Below, one piece after another: positions 1 through 8,780 of a DNA stretch of 44,979 nucleotides. Within the stretch, counting starts at the first letter, position 1, and each line of letters begins with the position of its first letter. The DNA is from Burkholderiales bacterium (GTDB lineage Bacteria; Pseudomonadota; Gammaproteobacteria; Burkholderiales; SG8-39), in the NCBI GenBank assembly GCA_026417035.1, contig JAOAEA010000003.1:1-44979 (forward strand). The letters are read 5' to 3'. The notes under the pieces were generated by a model. That model did not search any database. It worked only from the letters and a program-made list of their open reading frames with translations, and was not told where the DNA came from. The translations under genes were made by a program, and so were the position numbers.

Positions 1-3000
1 GGGTAACAGTGCCGTTGGCGCCGTTGGTGAAGCCGGTCAGGGTCAACGTTTCGCCGACGTCCGGAGCGCTGGAGTCGTTCGCCAGCACGTCGATGAGTAC
101 GCTCTGGCTCTGCACGACGGTCGCCACGTCGGGCGTCGCGGTCGGCGGATCGTTGACCGGCGTGACGGTGATGGTCGCCGTGACCACGCCCCCGCCCAGC
201 CCCGCGTCGGCAGCCGAGGTCGAGGCCTGCACGTCGAAGCTGCCCGAGGCGATCGAATCGGGCGCGGGCAGGAAGCGCAGCCCCGCGGCGCCTTGCGCGG
301 CGCTGATGAAGCTGCCCGCCGCCACTACCGTCGCGCCGTCATTGAGATACAGCGTCCCGCCGGTGATGGCGGTGATCTTGTAGTGGGTGACCTCGGGCCC
401 GTCGACCGGATTCCGCGTGATCACCAGGCCACCGAGCGAGAGCGTGTCCTCCAGCGTCGTCGCGTTCGTGACCGAAGGCGTGTCGGCCACCGGCGTGACG
501 GTGATGGTGAAGCTCTGCGCCGCGGAGGTGTCCACGCCGCCGTTGGCCGTGCCGCCGTTGTCCTGCGCCCGCACGGTCACCGTCGCCGTGCCGAAGGCGT
601 TGGCCGCGACGGCGTAGGTGAGTTGCCCGTTCACGTCGATCGCTGGCTGCACGGCAAAGAGGGCGCTGTTGTCGTTCGTAACGAGGTACGCGATCGACTG
701 GCCCGCCTCGTCCGGGCCGCCGCCCGGCGCGGCCGAAGCGAACCCCGGCACCGTCTGCGCGCCGGCGTCCTCCGCGACCGTCTGGCTCGCGCCGATCGTG
801 AGCACCGGCGCGTCGTTCACCGGCGTGATGCTCGTCCCGAGGGGCACGGTCGCCGCGGACCAGTTGAAGGTGCCGCCGATCGTCCCGGTGATGTTGACGT
901 CGGTCGCCGCGACGATCGCGCCCGCCGAGCCGTCGGAGAGGCGCACCGTCAGCGCGCCGGGCGTGCCGTTGAAATCCGCGGCGGGACGGAAGCGCAGCCG
1001 ATGGGTGTCCGGCAGGGTGATCGCAGCGGCGTCGGAGAGCGCGCCGCCGATCGCGGTCCAAGCGGTGCCGTCGGGCGAGTATTCCCACACGCCTTGAGCG
1101 CCGGTCGCCGCATTGCCCACGATGGCGATGCCGGCGAGCGGCGTCGCGCCGGGCCCGTCGATCGCGTCGGAGTAGTTGCCGGCGAAGAGCGCGGCCACCG
1201 TCGCGCCGGCGGGCGACGCGGTGTCCTCGAGGACCGCGCCGAGGCTCGCGGCTCCGGACGCGACGGGTGCGTCGTTCGCCGGCGTGATGTCCACGCTCAC
1301 GGCGCCGAGTGCGATGAATCCGCCGCCGCCGGTCCCGGTGTTGCCGTTGTCGCTCACCGCGAGCGCGAGGGTGGCCGCGCCGCTGCCGTTCGCGTTCAGC
1401 GGCCCCGTGTAGCTCACGCTCCCCACAGCGTCGATGAACGCGTTGAGGCTCGCGAGGTCGCCGGTGAGCGTGAGCGTCCCCGTGCCGCTGCCGCCGACCG
1501 CCACGCCGCCGCCGCTCGTCGCGACGAGCGTGCCCGCGCTCGCGACGATCCTGAGCGTCACCGCGCCGGTGACGCCGGCGTCCGGATCGGCGAGCGTGAC
1601 GGCGGAGAGGTCGAGCCCGCCGGGCACGTCCTCGGTCACGACCTGCGTAGGCGGCAGCGCGCCGACGTTGACCGGGTCGTCGTTGACGGCGACCACGTTG
1701 ACCGTCGCCGCGGCAGTATTGCTGTTCGCGAGGCCGTCGCTCACGTAGATCTCGATCGTGCGCGCGACCGTCGAGGGCGTATCGCCGAGGGTCACGAAGC
1801 GCACCGCCTGGAGAGCGGTCTGGTACGCGGCCTTGGTCGCGCTCCCGGTGAGGAAGATCTGCGTCGTGGTGGATCCGGGCGCGACGGAGATCCCGGGCGG
1901 AAGCGAGGCGAGCACCACCGAGAGCTCGTCGCCCACCTGCGGGTTGACGAGCGTGATGCTCGCGAGCGTCATGTTCGCGGTGTCGCTGTCGGTGATCGTG
2001 ACGTCGGTGTCGACGATCGCGATCGGCGCCGTGTCCTCGGTGTAAGTGGTGGCGAAGCCGGTGCCGGGCGCGGACGCGTCGAGGTCGACGACCGGCGGGC
2101 TGTTCGGCACGCCGCCGACCCCGGTGATGGTGATCGTCACCTTGGCCACCGCGGTGTTCGCGGTGGGCGCGGCATTGTCCGTGAGCCGGTAATAGAAGGT
2201 GTCGGTCGCAGTCTGGCCGACGTTGAGCGCGTTGAACGCGCCATTCGGGTTGTAGGTGTAACTCCCGTCGGCGCGCATGGTCACGATCGCGCCGCTCGGC
2301 AGGGCGATGGTCGTGCCGGTCGCTCCGGGGAGGATGCTCGAGAACGGCCCGCCCGCCGCGGCCGACACGCCCGACACCGAAAGCCCCTCGGCGACCGCGT
2401 TGTAGTTGTTCTGCACCTGCGCGGCGGTGAGCGCGTAGTCGTAGAAACGCACCCGCGCGATCGCGCCTTCGAACCGGCTCCATGCCGGCCCGGCGGGGGC
2501 GACGAAGGTGCCGGTCGCGCCGGCGAGCCCGGTCTGGTCGTTGCTCGCCCAGTCGTTGAGCGCGGTCTGCGTGGCGTTGGTCCCGGCGAGCACCCCGTTC
2601 ACGTAGAGCCGCAGGACGTCGGTCGTGCCGCTCGCGTCCCGGTCGTAGGTGGCGATGACGTGGATGAATTCGCCGGTGATCGCCGCCGAGGACCCGATCA
2701 GCGTCGAGAGGTCCGCGGTGACCGAGGCGCTCACCGCGCCGCCGTCGCGGATGTAGAAGACGAGGTTCGAGCCGTTCATCCCGATGAACGTGCCCACGTT
2801 CCCCTGGCCGCCGGCCTCGAAGAGGATGTCGGCGTCGGTCACGTCAGCCGGCTTGAACCAGAGCTCGAACGTCGCGTCGCCGTCCGAGGGGTCGCCCGCG
2901 AGCGTCGTGAGCGAGCTCGTCCAGGCCTCCTGGACGGTGCCGCCGAACACGTACGCCGAGGTGATCCCGGGACGGGTCGTCACGGCGGCGGACTGCGTGG

Positions 3001-4786
3001 CGCTCGTGGCCGCGCCGACGGAGTTCAGGAACTGCCAGTCGAAGCCCGCCACGAGCGTATCGTCGGTCCAGAGAGTGTTGCCGCCGACGTCGGTGGCGGC
3101 GTTGTAGTTCAGGCGCGGGTTGGGCGCGATCGACCCGGTGAACGGCTGGTTGTCGCCGTCGTTCTTCAGGACGCCGTTCGCGGCGGTCACGTTGAGCACC
3201 GCGTTCTCGGGGGTCGTCGCGGTGTCGTCGTTTGCGAAGAGGCCCGTGTCGAAGCGGATGTCGTGCAGGCTCACGCCCTGCGTCGTCTGGCTGCCGGCGT
3301 TCTTGTAGAAGATCTGGACCTGCGTGATGCCGGTCTGCGTGAAGAGGAACGTCGCGTTGCCGTAGGGCTCGGCGCCGCCGGCGTTGTAAGTCCCGGTGCC
3401 GCGCACCACGCCGGGCGAGATCACCTGGGCCGACGCGGGCAGCGGAAAGCTCGGCGTCGGCGTGAAGACGGTGGTCGCAGTCGGCGCGCCCCGGTTCGAG
3501 GTGGCGACGATCTCGTCGATGAAGCCCGAGCCGCCGCCGCCCACGTCGACGTCGAAGACCGAAAAGCTGACGTTGCCCACGCCGCCCGCGTGGCTGAAGT
3601 TGAGCGTGATCAGCACGCCCTGCCAGGGGTCCGACGGGTTCGCCGGGTCGTCGCGCTCGAAGCCCGTCGACGTGATGGCGAGCGAGTTCTGCGTCGGCGA
3701 GAGCCCGCCGGTGTTGCTGGTGTTGATCGCCGGGGTGCCGTTCGTGAGGAGCGAGAGGACGCTCGAATCGACGCTGCCGGTCGTGCCGTTGAACGTGTAG
3801 CCCTGGATCGTGACGGTGACGGTGCCCGTGCCGGTGTTGACCGCGTTGGTCGTGAAGAACGTCGCCGCCGAGCCCGAGAGCGTGATGCCGCCGCTGTCCC
3901 AGTCGAGGATCTCGGCGGCGAGCACGTGCAGCCAGGACGACTCGAGCGCCGACGAAAACGCGAGCGGCGTCTCGACGAGGCCGGTCGTCGCCTCGAGCGT
4001 CCAGTCGCCGCCGAGTCCCGCGGCGCCGGTGCGGTTCTCGCTCGCGGCGACGTCCGCCCCGGTGAGCTCGGCGAGCCGCGCGGCGAACGCGCGTCCGTCG
4101 ACCGTCGCGGCGACGTCGCAGCCGTAGAGGAGGAGGTCGCCCGACGCAGTGAGGGCGCGCGCCCAGCTCGCGACCTCGCCCGAGCGCGCCTCGAGCGCGG
4201 CGAGGTCGAGCGTGGCGGTCCCGAGCCGCACCGCACCCGGCTCGCCGTGCGAAACGATGTGCACGGCATCGACGTCCGTGTAGCGCGCGAGCGCGTCGGT
4301 GATGCGCGCGATCCCGTCCTCGTGCGCGTCGATGAGGAACACCTCGAACGAACGGCCCTCCGCACGGGCGGCGAGGAGGTCGGCGACGAGCGCGCCGTAG
4401 TCCGGCGCCGAGGTGTCGACGAAGACGAGCTCGTGCGTCGGCGCTCCGCTCGCCGCTGCGGCCGCCGGCGGCGCGGCCGCCCCGGCGGCAAGCGCGATGC
4501 GCGGCGCTTCGGGCGAGAGGTCCACCGCCCGGAACTCGGCGGCCGGCGTGGCGGCGCCGAAGACGAGATCGACCGCGGGGGCGACGACCGGGTCGGCGGA
4601 GAGAAGCAGCCGCGGCTCGAGCGCCTCGAAGATCGGGCGTCGCGCGAAGGGGATCGGTCGCAGCAGGCGGGCAGGTGCCGCAACCTCGAGGCCGTAGCGG
4701 CGGGCGAACCGGCGAACGAAGGCCGCCGCCGCCTGCCATTCGCGGCGCAGGCGGGCGCGCGGGGGGACGCGGTCCGGCAGGCTCAT
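1..4786 (-). CDS. Giant LEPR-xLL / DUF4347 / LamG / cadherin-repeat surface protein (3' end outside window)
   Basis: An open frame runs from ATG at 4786 to the window edge, at least 1595 codons, with no stop. There is no Sec signal peptide. Residues 56-66 read LEPRLLLSADP, the LEPR-xLL motif found at the N-terminus of very large bacterial surface or secreted proteins. Residues about 117-260 match DUF4347 (ELVFVDTSAPDY, HIVSHGEPG, LLLYGCDVA). Residues about 620-785 look like a LamG/concanavalin fold (FELWFKPADV through ARVRFYDYALTAAQV). From about residue 800 there are cadherin/VCBS-like repeats with NDDPV, NDAPV and NDPPT junctions, rich in Asp, Thr and Val. Such proteins are usually exported by type I secretion and act as adhesins; that role is inferred. 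The gene stands alone, divergent from dctP across a 477 bp gap. The C-terminal secretion signal, if any, lies outside the window. Confidence 0.85.
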   Translation of the reverse strand, partial: MSLPDRVPPRARLRREWQAAAAFVRRFARRYGLEVAAPARLLRPIPFARRPIFEALEPRLLLSADPVVAPAVDLVFGAATPAAEFRAVDLSPEAPRIALAAGAAAPPAAAAASGAPTHELVFVDTSAPDYGALVADLLAARAEGRSFEVFLIDAHEDGIARITDALARYTDVDAVHIVSHGEPGAVRLGTATLDLAALEARSGEVASWARALTASGDLLLYGCDVAATVDGRAFAARLAELTGADVAASENRTGAAGLGGDWTLEATTGLVETPLAFSSALESSWLHVLAAEILDWDSGGITLSGSAATFFTTNAVNTGTGTVTVTIQGYTFNGTTGSVDSSVLSLLTNGTPAINTSNTGGLSPTQNSLAITSTGFERDDPANPSDPWQGVLITLNFSHAGGVGNVSFSVFDVDVGGGGSGFIDEIVATSNRGAPTATTVFTPTPSFPLPASAQVISPGVVRGTGTYNAGGAEPYGNATFLFTQTGITQVQIFYKNAGSQTTQGVSLHDIRFDTGLFANDDTATTPENAVLNVTAANGVLKNDGDNQPFTGSIAPNPRLNYNAATDVGGNTLWTDDTLVAGFDWQFLNSVGAATSATQSAAVTTRPGITSAYVFGGTVQEAWTSSLTTLAGDPSDGDATFELWFKPADVTDADILFEAGGQGNVGTFIGMNGSNLVFYIRDGGAVSASVTADLSTLIGSSAAITGEFIHVIATYDRDASGTTDVLRLYVNGVLAGTNATQTALNDWASNDQTGLAGATGTFVAPAGPAWSRFEGAIARVRFYDYALTAAQVQNNYNAVAEGLSVSGVSAAAGGPFSSILPGATGTTIALPSGAIVTMRADGSYTYNPNGAFNALNVGQTATDTFYYRLTDNAAPTANTAVAKVTITITGVGGVPNSPPVVDLDASAPGTGFATTYTEDTAPIAIVDTDVTITDSDTANMTLASITLVNPQVGDELSVVLASLPPGISVAPGSTTTQIFLTGSATKAAYQTALQAVRFVTLGDTPSTVARTIEIYVSDGLANSNTAAATVNVVAVNDDPVNVGALPPTQVVTEDVPGGLDLSAVTLADPDAGVTGAVTLRIVASAGTLVATSGGGVAVGGSGTGTLTLTGDLASLNAFIDAVGSVSYTGPLNANGSGAATLALAVSDNGNTGTGGGGFIALGAVSVDITPANDAPVASGAASLGAVLEDTASPAGATVAALFAGNYSDAIDGPGATPLAGIAIVGNAATGAQGVWEYSPDGTAWTAIGGALSDAAAITLPDTHRLRFRPAADFNGTPGALTVRLSDGSAGAIVAATDVNITGTIGGTFNWSAATVPLGTSITPVNDAPVLTIGASQTVAEDAGAQTVPGFASAAPGGGPDEAGQSIAYLVTNDNSALFAVQPAIDVNGQLTYAVAANAFGTATVTVRAQDNGGTANGGVDTSAAQSFTITVTPVADTPSVTNATTLEDTLSLGGLVITRNPVDGPEVTHYKITAITGGTLYLNDGATVVAAGSFISAAQGAAGLRFLPAPDSIASGSFDVQASTSAADAGLGGGVVTATITVTPVNDPPTATPDVATVVQSQSVLIDVLANDSSAPDVGETLTLTGFTNGANGTVT

Positions 4787-5263
4787 CCGTTGTCCGACTT
4801 CTTCTCTCCGGCCCGGGGCGGGGCCGGCGGTGTCTCCGAGGGGCGCAAGAGGCGTGCCACCGCACCGTCGACCACGGCATTCGCGCACGCGCCGCCCGAC
4901 CCGCACGAGCGGCTGCCTCGCGCCGACGGACGGGCGCCGACTCCCCTGCGGTTCCGCACCGGCGTCGCCCGGCCGTCGCCCGGCGTCGCGCCTCCGACGG
5001 CCCCTTTTGCCGGCGACCTCGATGTTACGCGAAGCTATCCGGGATAAGTGCCTAATGCGACGCAGCATTTCACGGGCGAGACCAGTCCGCCCCCAAGGCG
5101 GGGCCGGAACCGGCAAAAGTGCCTGCCCCAGACGCGGTCGGCATCGCCAGCTCACGCACGGCCTCGGCCTGCCGGAGCGCTTGCGGCTTGGGACTCCGCC
5201 ACGCGCGTAGCCGCGCCGGGGGCCTTTCCCTATACTTCGCCGACCTTTAGAGGAGGAAACCCG
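4787..5263. other. Divergent intergenic region between the adhesin-like gene and dctP
   Basis: No convincing gene is seen in this 477 bp stretch; open frames crossing it are arginine-rich and proline-rich shadows. It must hold the promoters of both flanking genes. The octamer AAGTGCCT occurs at about 5045 and again at about 5117, the latter inside CAAAAGTGCCTGCCCC. A -10-like TATACT sits close to dctP. Confidence 0.5.
5231..5236 (+). promoter_or_regulatory. Candidate -10 box (TATACT) for dctP
   Basis: TATACT matches the sigma-70 -10 consensus at 5 of 6 positions and lies 27 bp before the dctP ATG. No good -35 is visible 16-18 bp upstream. A strong ribosome site AGGAGG (5251-5256) follows, so the leader would be only about 20 nt. 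Confidence 0.4.
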
Positions 5264-6286
5264 ATGCGATTCACCGCCTGCCTCGCCGCGGTCGCCATCG
5301 GCGCGCTCGTCGCCGCTGCCGCAACCGCGCAGGAGAAGATCGAGCTCAAGCTCTCGCACTACCTGCCGCCGGTGCACGGCCTGCACACGGACTTCATGGA
5401 GCCGTGGTCGAAGGACCTCGAGAAGTGCACGAACGGCAAGGTCACCGTGCGCATCTCACCCGGAACCTCGTCGCTCGGAAACGCCCCGAACCAGCTCGAC
5501 CAGGTGCAGACGGGCGTCGTCGACATCGCGTTCGGGCTCGCGGGCAATCCGCGCGGGCGCCTGCCGCGCACCGGGCTGATCGAGCTGCCCTTCCTGGTCG
5601 AGACCGCGGACGTCGGCTCGCGGACGCTCTGGGCGCTCTACCCGAAGTACCTGAAGGACGAGTACAAGGGCCTCAAGGTCCTCGCGCTCATGACCCACAA
5701 CGGCGGGCTGATCCACACCCGCGACAAGAAGGTCGAGAAGGTCGAGGACCTGCAGGGCCTGCGCATCCGCACCCCCTCGCCGCAGGTGAGCGGCGCGCTC
5801 GCGATGCTCGGCGCCACGCCGGTCGGGATGCCGCCCGGGCAGGCTTACGAGAACCTGCAGAAGGGCGTGATCGACGGCGCGGCGTTCCCGTGGGACCCGG
5901 TGAAGGCGTTCAAGCTCGACGAGGTGACGAAGTACCACACCGACGCGCGCTTCTACGTCGCGTCGTTCTGGTTCGCGATGAACGAGAAGAAGTACAACTC
6001 GCTGCCCCCCGATGTGAGGAAGTGCATCGACCAGATCTCCGGCGACGCGCTCATCGCCAAGTTCCAGGGCTGGTGGGACAAGTGGGACAAGGCCGGCCTC
6101 GAGGCCGCCAAGGCCCGCAACTCGACGATCGTCGTCCTCACGCCCGCCGAGCGCGAGCGGTGGAAGCAGAGCCTCGGGCAGGCCTACAACAAGCAGATCC
6201 TCGAGGCGGAGGGCGCGGGCGTCGCGAACGCGCGCGAGATCTACCTCGAGATGCAGAAGACCGCCGCGGGCCTCGCGAAGAAGTAG
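5264..6286 (+). CDS. dctP: TRAP transporter solute-binding protein, DctP family
   Basis: 340 aa. Periplasmic receptor of a tripartite ATP-independent transporter that binds an organic acid and hands it to the DctQM membrane part. The ATG at 5264 was chosen because AGGAGG lies 8 nt upstream and the product then opens with a signal peptide (MRFTACLAAVAIGALVAAAA, cleavage near TAQ-EK). The family signature GLRIRTPSPQVSGALAMLG at about residues 165-183 carries the arginine (R169 or nearby) that normally salt-bridges the substrate carboxylate. Other DctP features are the QVQTGVVDIAFG segment and EKKYNSLPPDVR near the C-terminus. It is followed 7 nt later by dctQ, so the two are surely co-transcribed. 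The substrate cannot be read from sequence; the CoA ligase downstream suggests a carboxylic acid that is activated after import. Confidence 0.93.
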   Translation: MRFTACLAAVAIGALVAAAATAQEKIELKLSHYLPPVHGLHTDFMEPWSKDLEKCTNGKVTVRISPGTSSLGNAPNQLDQVQTGVVDIAFGLAGNPRGRLPRTGLIELPFLVETADVGSRTLWALYPKYLKDEYKGLKVLALMTHNGGLIHTRDKKVEKVEDLQGLRIRTPSPQVSGALAMLGATPVGMPPGQAYENLQKGVIDGAAFPWDPVKAFKLDEVTKYHTDARFYVASFWFAMNEKKYNSLPPDVRKCIDQISGDALIAKFQGWWDKWDKAGLEAAKARNSTIVVLTPAERERWKQSLGQAYNKQILEAEGAGVANAREIYLEMQKTAAGLAKK

Positions 6287-6293
6287 CGGCGCG

Positions 6294-6815
6294 ATGCTGG
6301 CGCGGCTCTACCGCGTCGCCGACCGCGTCGCGCGCTGGCTCGCGTATGCCGGCGTCGGCGCGCTCGCGCTCGGGGCGGTGCTCAACGTCTTCGACATCGC
6401 GACGCGGCGCTCGGTCGGGTTCACCGTCCCGGGGATGGTGGACCTGACGCAGCTCTTCGTGATGGCGTGCGTGTTCCTCGCGATCCCGCATGCCTTCATG
6501 CGCGAGGCCCACGTGGGCGTGGACTTCCTCACCGACCGGCTGCCGCCGCGCGCGCTCGCGGCGCTGAAGAGCGTGCTCGCGCTCGTCGCCGCGGCGTTCA
6601 TGGCGGCGTCGATGGGCTGGTCGGCGCAGCAGGCCGTGCGCCAGATCGGGGCCGGCGACATGTCGCAGACCATCGGCGTGCCGATCGTCTGGTACTGGCT
6701 GCCGCTCCTCGTCGGCCTCGGGCTCTCGGCGCTCGCGTGCGTGATCCTCGCCGCGCGGCATGGCGTGGTCGCGGCGGGCGGGGAGGACGTGGCCCACGTG
6801 GCAGCCGGATCCTAA
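6294..6815 (+). CDS. dctQ: TRAP transporter small membrane subunit, DctQ family
   Basis: 173 aa with four hydrophobic segments (about residues 16-34, 52-68, 88-106 and 128-153), the usual DctQ layout. It forms the membrane complex with DctM and couples substrate uptake to the sodium or proton gradient. The start at 6294 lies 7 nt after the dctP stop. The motif AHVGVDFLTDRLPPRA is typical of the loop between helices 2 and 3. The stop codon TAA (6813-6815) lies at the first bases of an intergenic repeat arm, so the end of the gene touches the repeat. The partner dctM is not next but about 3 kb downstream, after a CoA ligase and a crotonase. Confidence 0.9.
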   Translation: MLARLYRVADRVARWLAYAGVGALALGAVLNVFDIATRRSVGFTVPGMVDLTQLFVMACVFLAIPHAFMREAHVGVDFLTDRLPPRALAALKSVLALVAAAFMAASMGWSAQQAVRQIGAGDMSQTIGVPIVWYWLPLLVGLGLSALACVILAARHGVVAAGGEDVAHVAAGS

Positions 6816-7064
6816 CCGCGAAGGACGCGGAGGACGCAGAGGATTCTTTCCGGGGGCGGAGCGGATCGTGCGGAATGGTCCTGGACGATTCGTTGCGCGC
6901 TTCGCCCCCGCCGCGACCACCCAGCCCCGGCGTCCTCCGCAGTCGACCGAAATGGTGACAGGTGCTCTCGACGATCGCCGCCGCACGCGGCCGGCGCGGA
7001 CGCCGCGCCTTCCGAACGGCCAATGCCCTGCGTCCTCAGTGGTGAACGGAAATGCTGACAGGTG
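6813..7064 (+). repeat. Intergenic repeat cassette A (dctQ to acyl-CoA synthetase)
   Basis: The gap opens with an arm of the form GCGAAGGACGCGGAGGACGC (6817-6837) and contains the exact reverse complement of GCGGAGGACGC (6827-6837) at 6930-6940. A third arm, complementary to GAGGACGCAG, is at 7029-7038. In addition 6930-6964 and 7030-7064 form a direct repeat offset by exactly 100 bp, with 28 of 35 positions identical and both ending in TGACAGGTG. The second copy covers the start codon of the next gene. Similar arms recur in the next two gaps (cassettes B and C). Confidence 0.7.
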
Positions 7065-8596
7065 ACATGCTCCGCCGCTCGGCGGAGCGCTTTCCGGCGA
7101 AGGCCGCGATCATCCGCGACGACGCGCGGCTCACCTACGCCGAGCTCGACGCCGCCGCGAACCGCTTCGCCAACGCGCTGGTCGCGACCGGGCTCGCGAA
7201 GGGCGCGAAGGTCGCGATCGTCTCGCGCAATCTCCCCGAATACGGGATCGTGTTCTTCGGCGCGGCGCGTTCGGGCCTGGTGCTCGTCAACGTCTCGATC
7301 CTCTACGCGCCCGACGAGCTCGAGTACGTCCTCGCGAAATCCGAGACCGAGATCCTCGTGTACGACGCCACGCTCGCCGCGAAAGTGGCCGCGGTGCAGC
7401 CGAAGTGCGCGCGCATCCGGCGCTACGTCGCGATCGGCGACCCGGACGGCGTGCCGGGCGCGGTGCGCTTCGAAGACTTCGTCGCCGGCCACGGGGCCGA
7501 GGCGCCGCGGGTCGCGATCGACGAGCGCGACCCGTTCTGCATGACCTACACCGGTGGCACCACCGGCCGCCCGAAGGGCGTCCTCGTGAACCACCGCGCC
7601 CGCGCGGTCACCGCGCACACGGTGGTGGTGGAGGAAGCCCTCGACGAGCGCGACGTCGTCGCCATCGTGACGCCGCTCTTCCACGTCGCGGCGCTCAACA
7701 TCATGTTCCAGCCGGCGGTGCTCGTGGGCGCGACCGCCACCTTCGTCACGCCGTGGTCGCCGGAGAAGTTCATGGAGACGGTGGCGCGCGACCGCGTCAC
7801 CGCGGCCTTCATGGTGCCGACGCAGGCGAACGTGCTCGTCACGCACCCCGATCTCGACACCGCGAAGCTCGCCACCTGGCGCAAGCTCTCGTTCGCGGGC
7901 GCGCCGATGCCCGACTGGGTGCAGCGCGAGCTCAAGGCTAGGCTGCCGCACCTCGCCCTCACGCAGATCTACGGGCAGTCGGAGATGGGCGTGCTCACGA
8001 GCCTGCGCGACTGGTATCTGCCGGCGAAGCTCGGATCGGTCGGCCGGCAGGCCTACAACGTGGACGTCGCCCTGTTCGCGGCGGATGGGCGGCGCGTGGG
8101 CCCGGGTGAGCTCGGCGAAATCGGCTCGCGGGGCGACAACCTGATGATGGAGTATTACGGCGAGCCCGAGCAGACCGCGGCCTTCTTCAAGCTCGGCGGC
8201 GGCTGGGGCCTCACCGGCGACGTCGGCATCATGGACGACGAGGGTTTCATCACGCTGGTCGACCGCGCCAAGGACATGCTCATCTCCGGCGGCGAGAACG
8301 TCTATCCGAAGGAGATCGAGGACGTCATCTACCAGCTCGCCGAGGTGTCCGAGGCGGCGGTCTTCGGCATCCCGGACGACAAGTGGGGCGAGGTTCCCGC
8401 CGCCTACATCGCGCTCAAGCCCGGCGCGCTTCTCGACGAGGCCGCGGTCGTGCGACACTGCACCGCCCACCTCGCCGAGTTCAAGCGCCCGCGGGTGGTG
8501 AAGTTCGTGAGCGAATTCCCGAAGACGCCGATCGGGAAGATCCAGAAGAACGTGCTGAAGGAACCGTACTGGCAGGGGCGTCGAAAGAAAATCTGA
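7052..8596 (+). CDS. Acyl-CoA synthetase (AMP-dependent ligase)
   Basis: 514 aa, normal length for the class I adenylate-forming family. It activates a carboxylic acid to acyl-AMP and then to the CoA thioester. Visible core motifs: the P-loop-like TYTGGTTGRPKG (about 164-176), QIYGQSEMG (A5), TGDVG (A7), DRAKDMLISGGENVYPKE (A8, about 405-422) and the C-terminal PKTPIGKIQK with the catalytic lysine near residue 497. The substrate could be a fatty, alicyclic or aromatic acid; sequence alone does not decide. Its place between dctQ and dctM suggests it acts on the imported acid. The start is uncertain: ATG 7052 gives MLTGDMLRRSAERFP, as in relatives, but has no good Shine-Dalgarno. ATG 7067 has AGGTG about 5 nt upstream. 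Both sites lie in a repeated sequence. Confidence 0.9.
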   Translation: MLTGDMLRRSAERFPAKAAIIRDDARLTYAELDAAANRFANALVATGLAKGAKVAIVSRNLPEYGIVFFGAARSGLVLVNVSILYAPDELEYVLAKSETEILVYDATLAAKVAAVQPKCARIRRYVAIGDPDGVPGAVRFEDFVAGHGAEAPRVAIDERDPFCMTYTGGTTGRPKGVLVNHRARAVTAHTVVVEEALDERDVVAIVTPLFHVAALNIMFQPAVLVGATATFVTPWSPEKFMETVARDRVTAAFMVPTQANVLVTHPDLDTAKLATWRKLSFAGAPMPDWVQRELKARLPHLALTQIYGQSEMGVLTSLRDWYLPAKLGSVGRQAYNVDVALFAADGRRVGPGELGEIGSRGDNLMMEYYGEPEQTAAFFKLGGGWGLTGDVGIMDDEGFITLVDRAKDMLISGGENVYPKEIEDVIYQLAEVSEAAVFGIPDDKWGEVPAAYIALKPGALLDEAAVVRHCTAHLAEFKRPRVVKFVSEFPKTPIGKIQKNVLKEPYWQGRRKKI

Positions 8597-8619
8597 GATC
8601 GGCGTCCCGCGAATGTCCA

Positions 8620-8738
8620 ACACGAAGGCGCAAAGCACGCAAAGAGAGGCGTCTGCTCGCCAGCGCAACCGGCACCGTGCCGTGGCCGCTCGGCACTCGT
8701 CACCTGCGCGTCTCCGCGGCTCCGGGCCCTGAACGCGC
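8620..8738 (+). repeat. Intergenic repeat cassette B (acyl-CoA synthetase to crotonase)
   Basis: The gap carries a purine-rich arm CGAAGGCGCAAAGCACGCAA (8622-8641) and, about 80 bp on, a complementary-type arm CTGCGCGTCTCCGCGGCT (8704-8721). These resemble the two arms of cassettes A and C in sequence and order. Between them is unremarkable G+C-rich DNA. A 7-bp tandem array follows immediately. Confidence 0.6.
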
Positions 8739-8780
8739 GATCCTCGATCCTCACTCCTCAATCCTCGATCCTCGACGCTC
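8739..8780 (+). repeat. Six-unit heptamer array (GATCCTC-like) abutting a start codon
   Basis: Six 7-bp units occupy 42 bp: GATCCTC, GATCCTC, ACTCCTC, AATCCTC, GATCCTC, GACGCTC. The last base touches the ATG at 8781. No Shine-Dalgarno sequence is present in the array, so the downstream gene must be translated by coupling, leaderless-like initiation or an unusual site. Confidence 0.85.

Noticed and set aside
2844..4880. Minus-strand frame of about 678 codons in another phase
   Set aside because: Arginine and proline-rich product without domains, out of frame with the DUF4347 and LamG motifs.
293..5047. Very long plus-strand open frame (about 1584 codons) opposite the adhesin-like gene
   Set aside because: The product is arginine, glycine and aspartate-rich low complexity with no domain. 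The minus-strand frame has clear domains. Long antisense frames are expected in DNA this G+C-rich.
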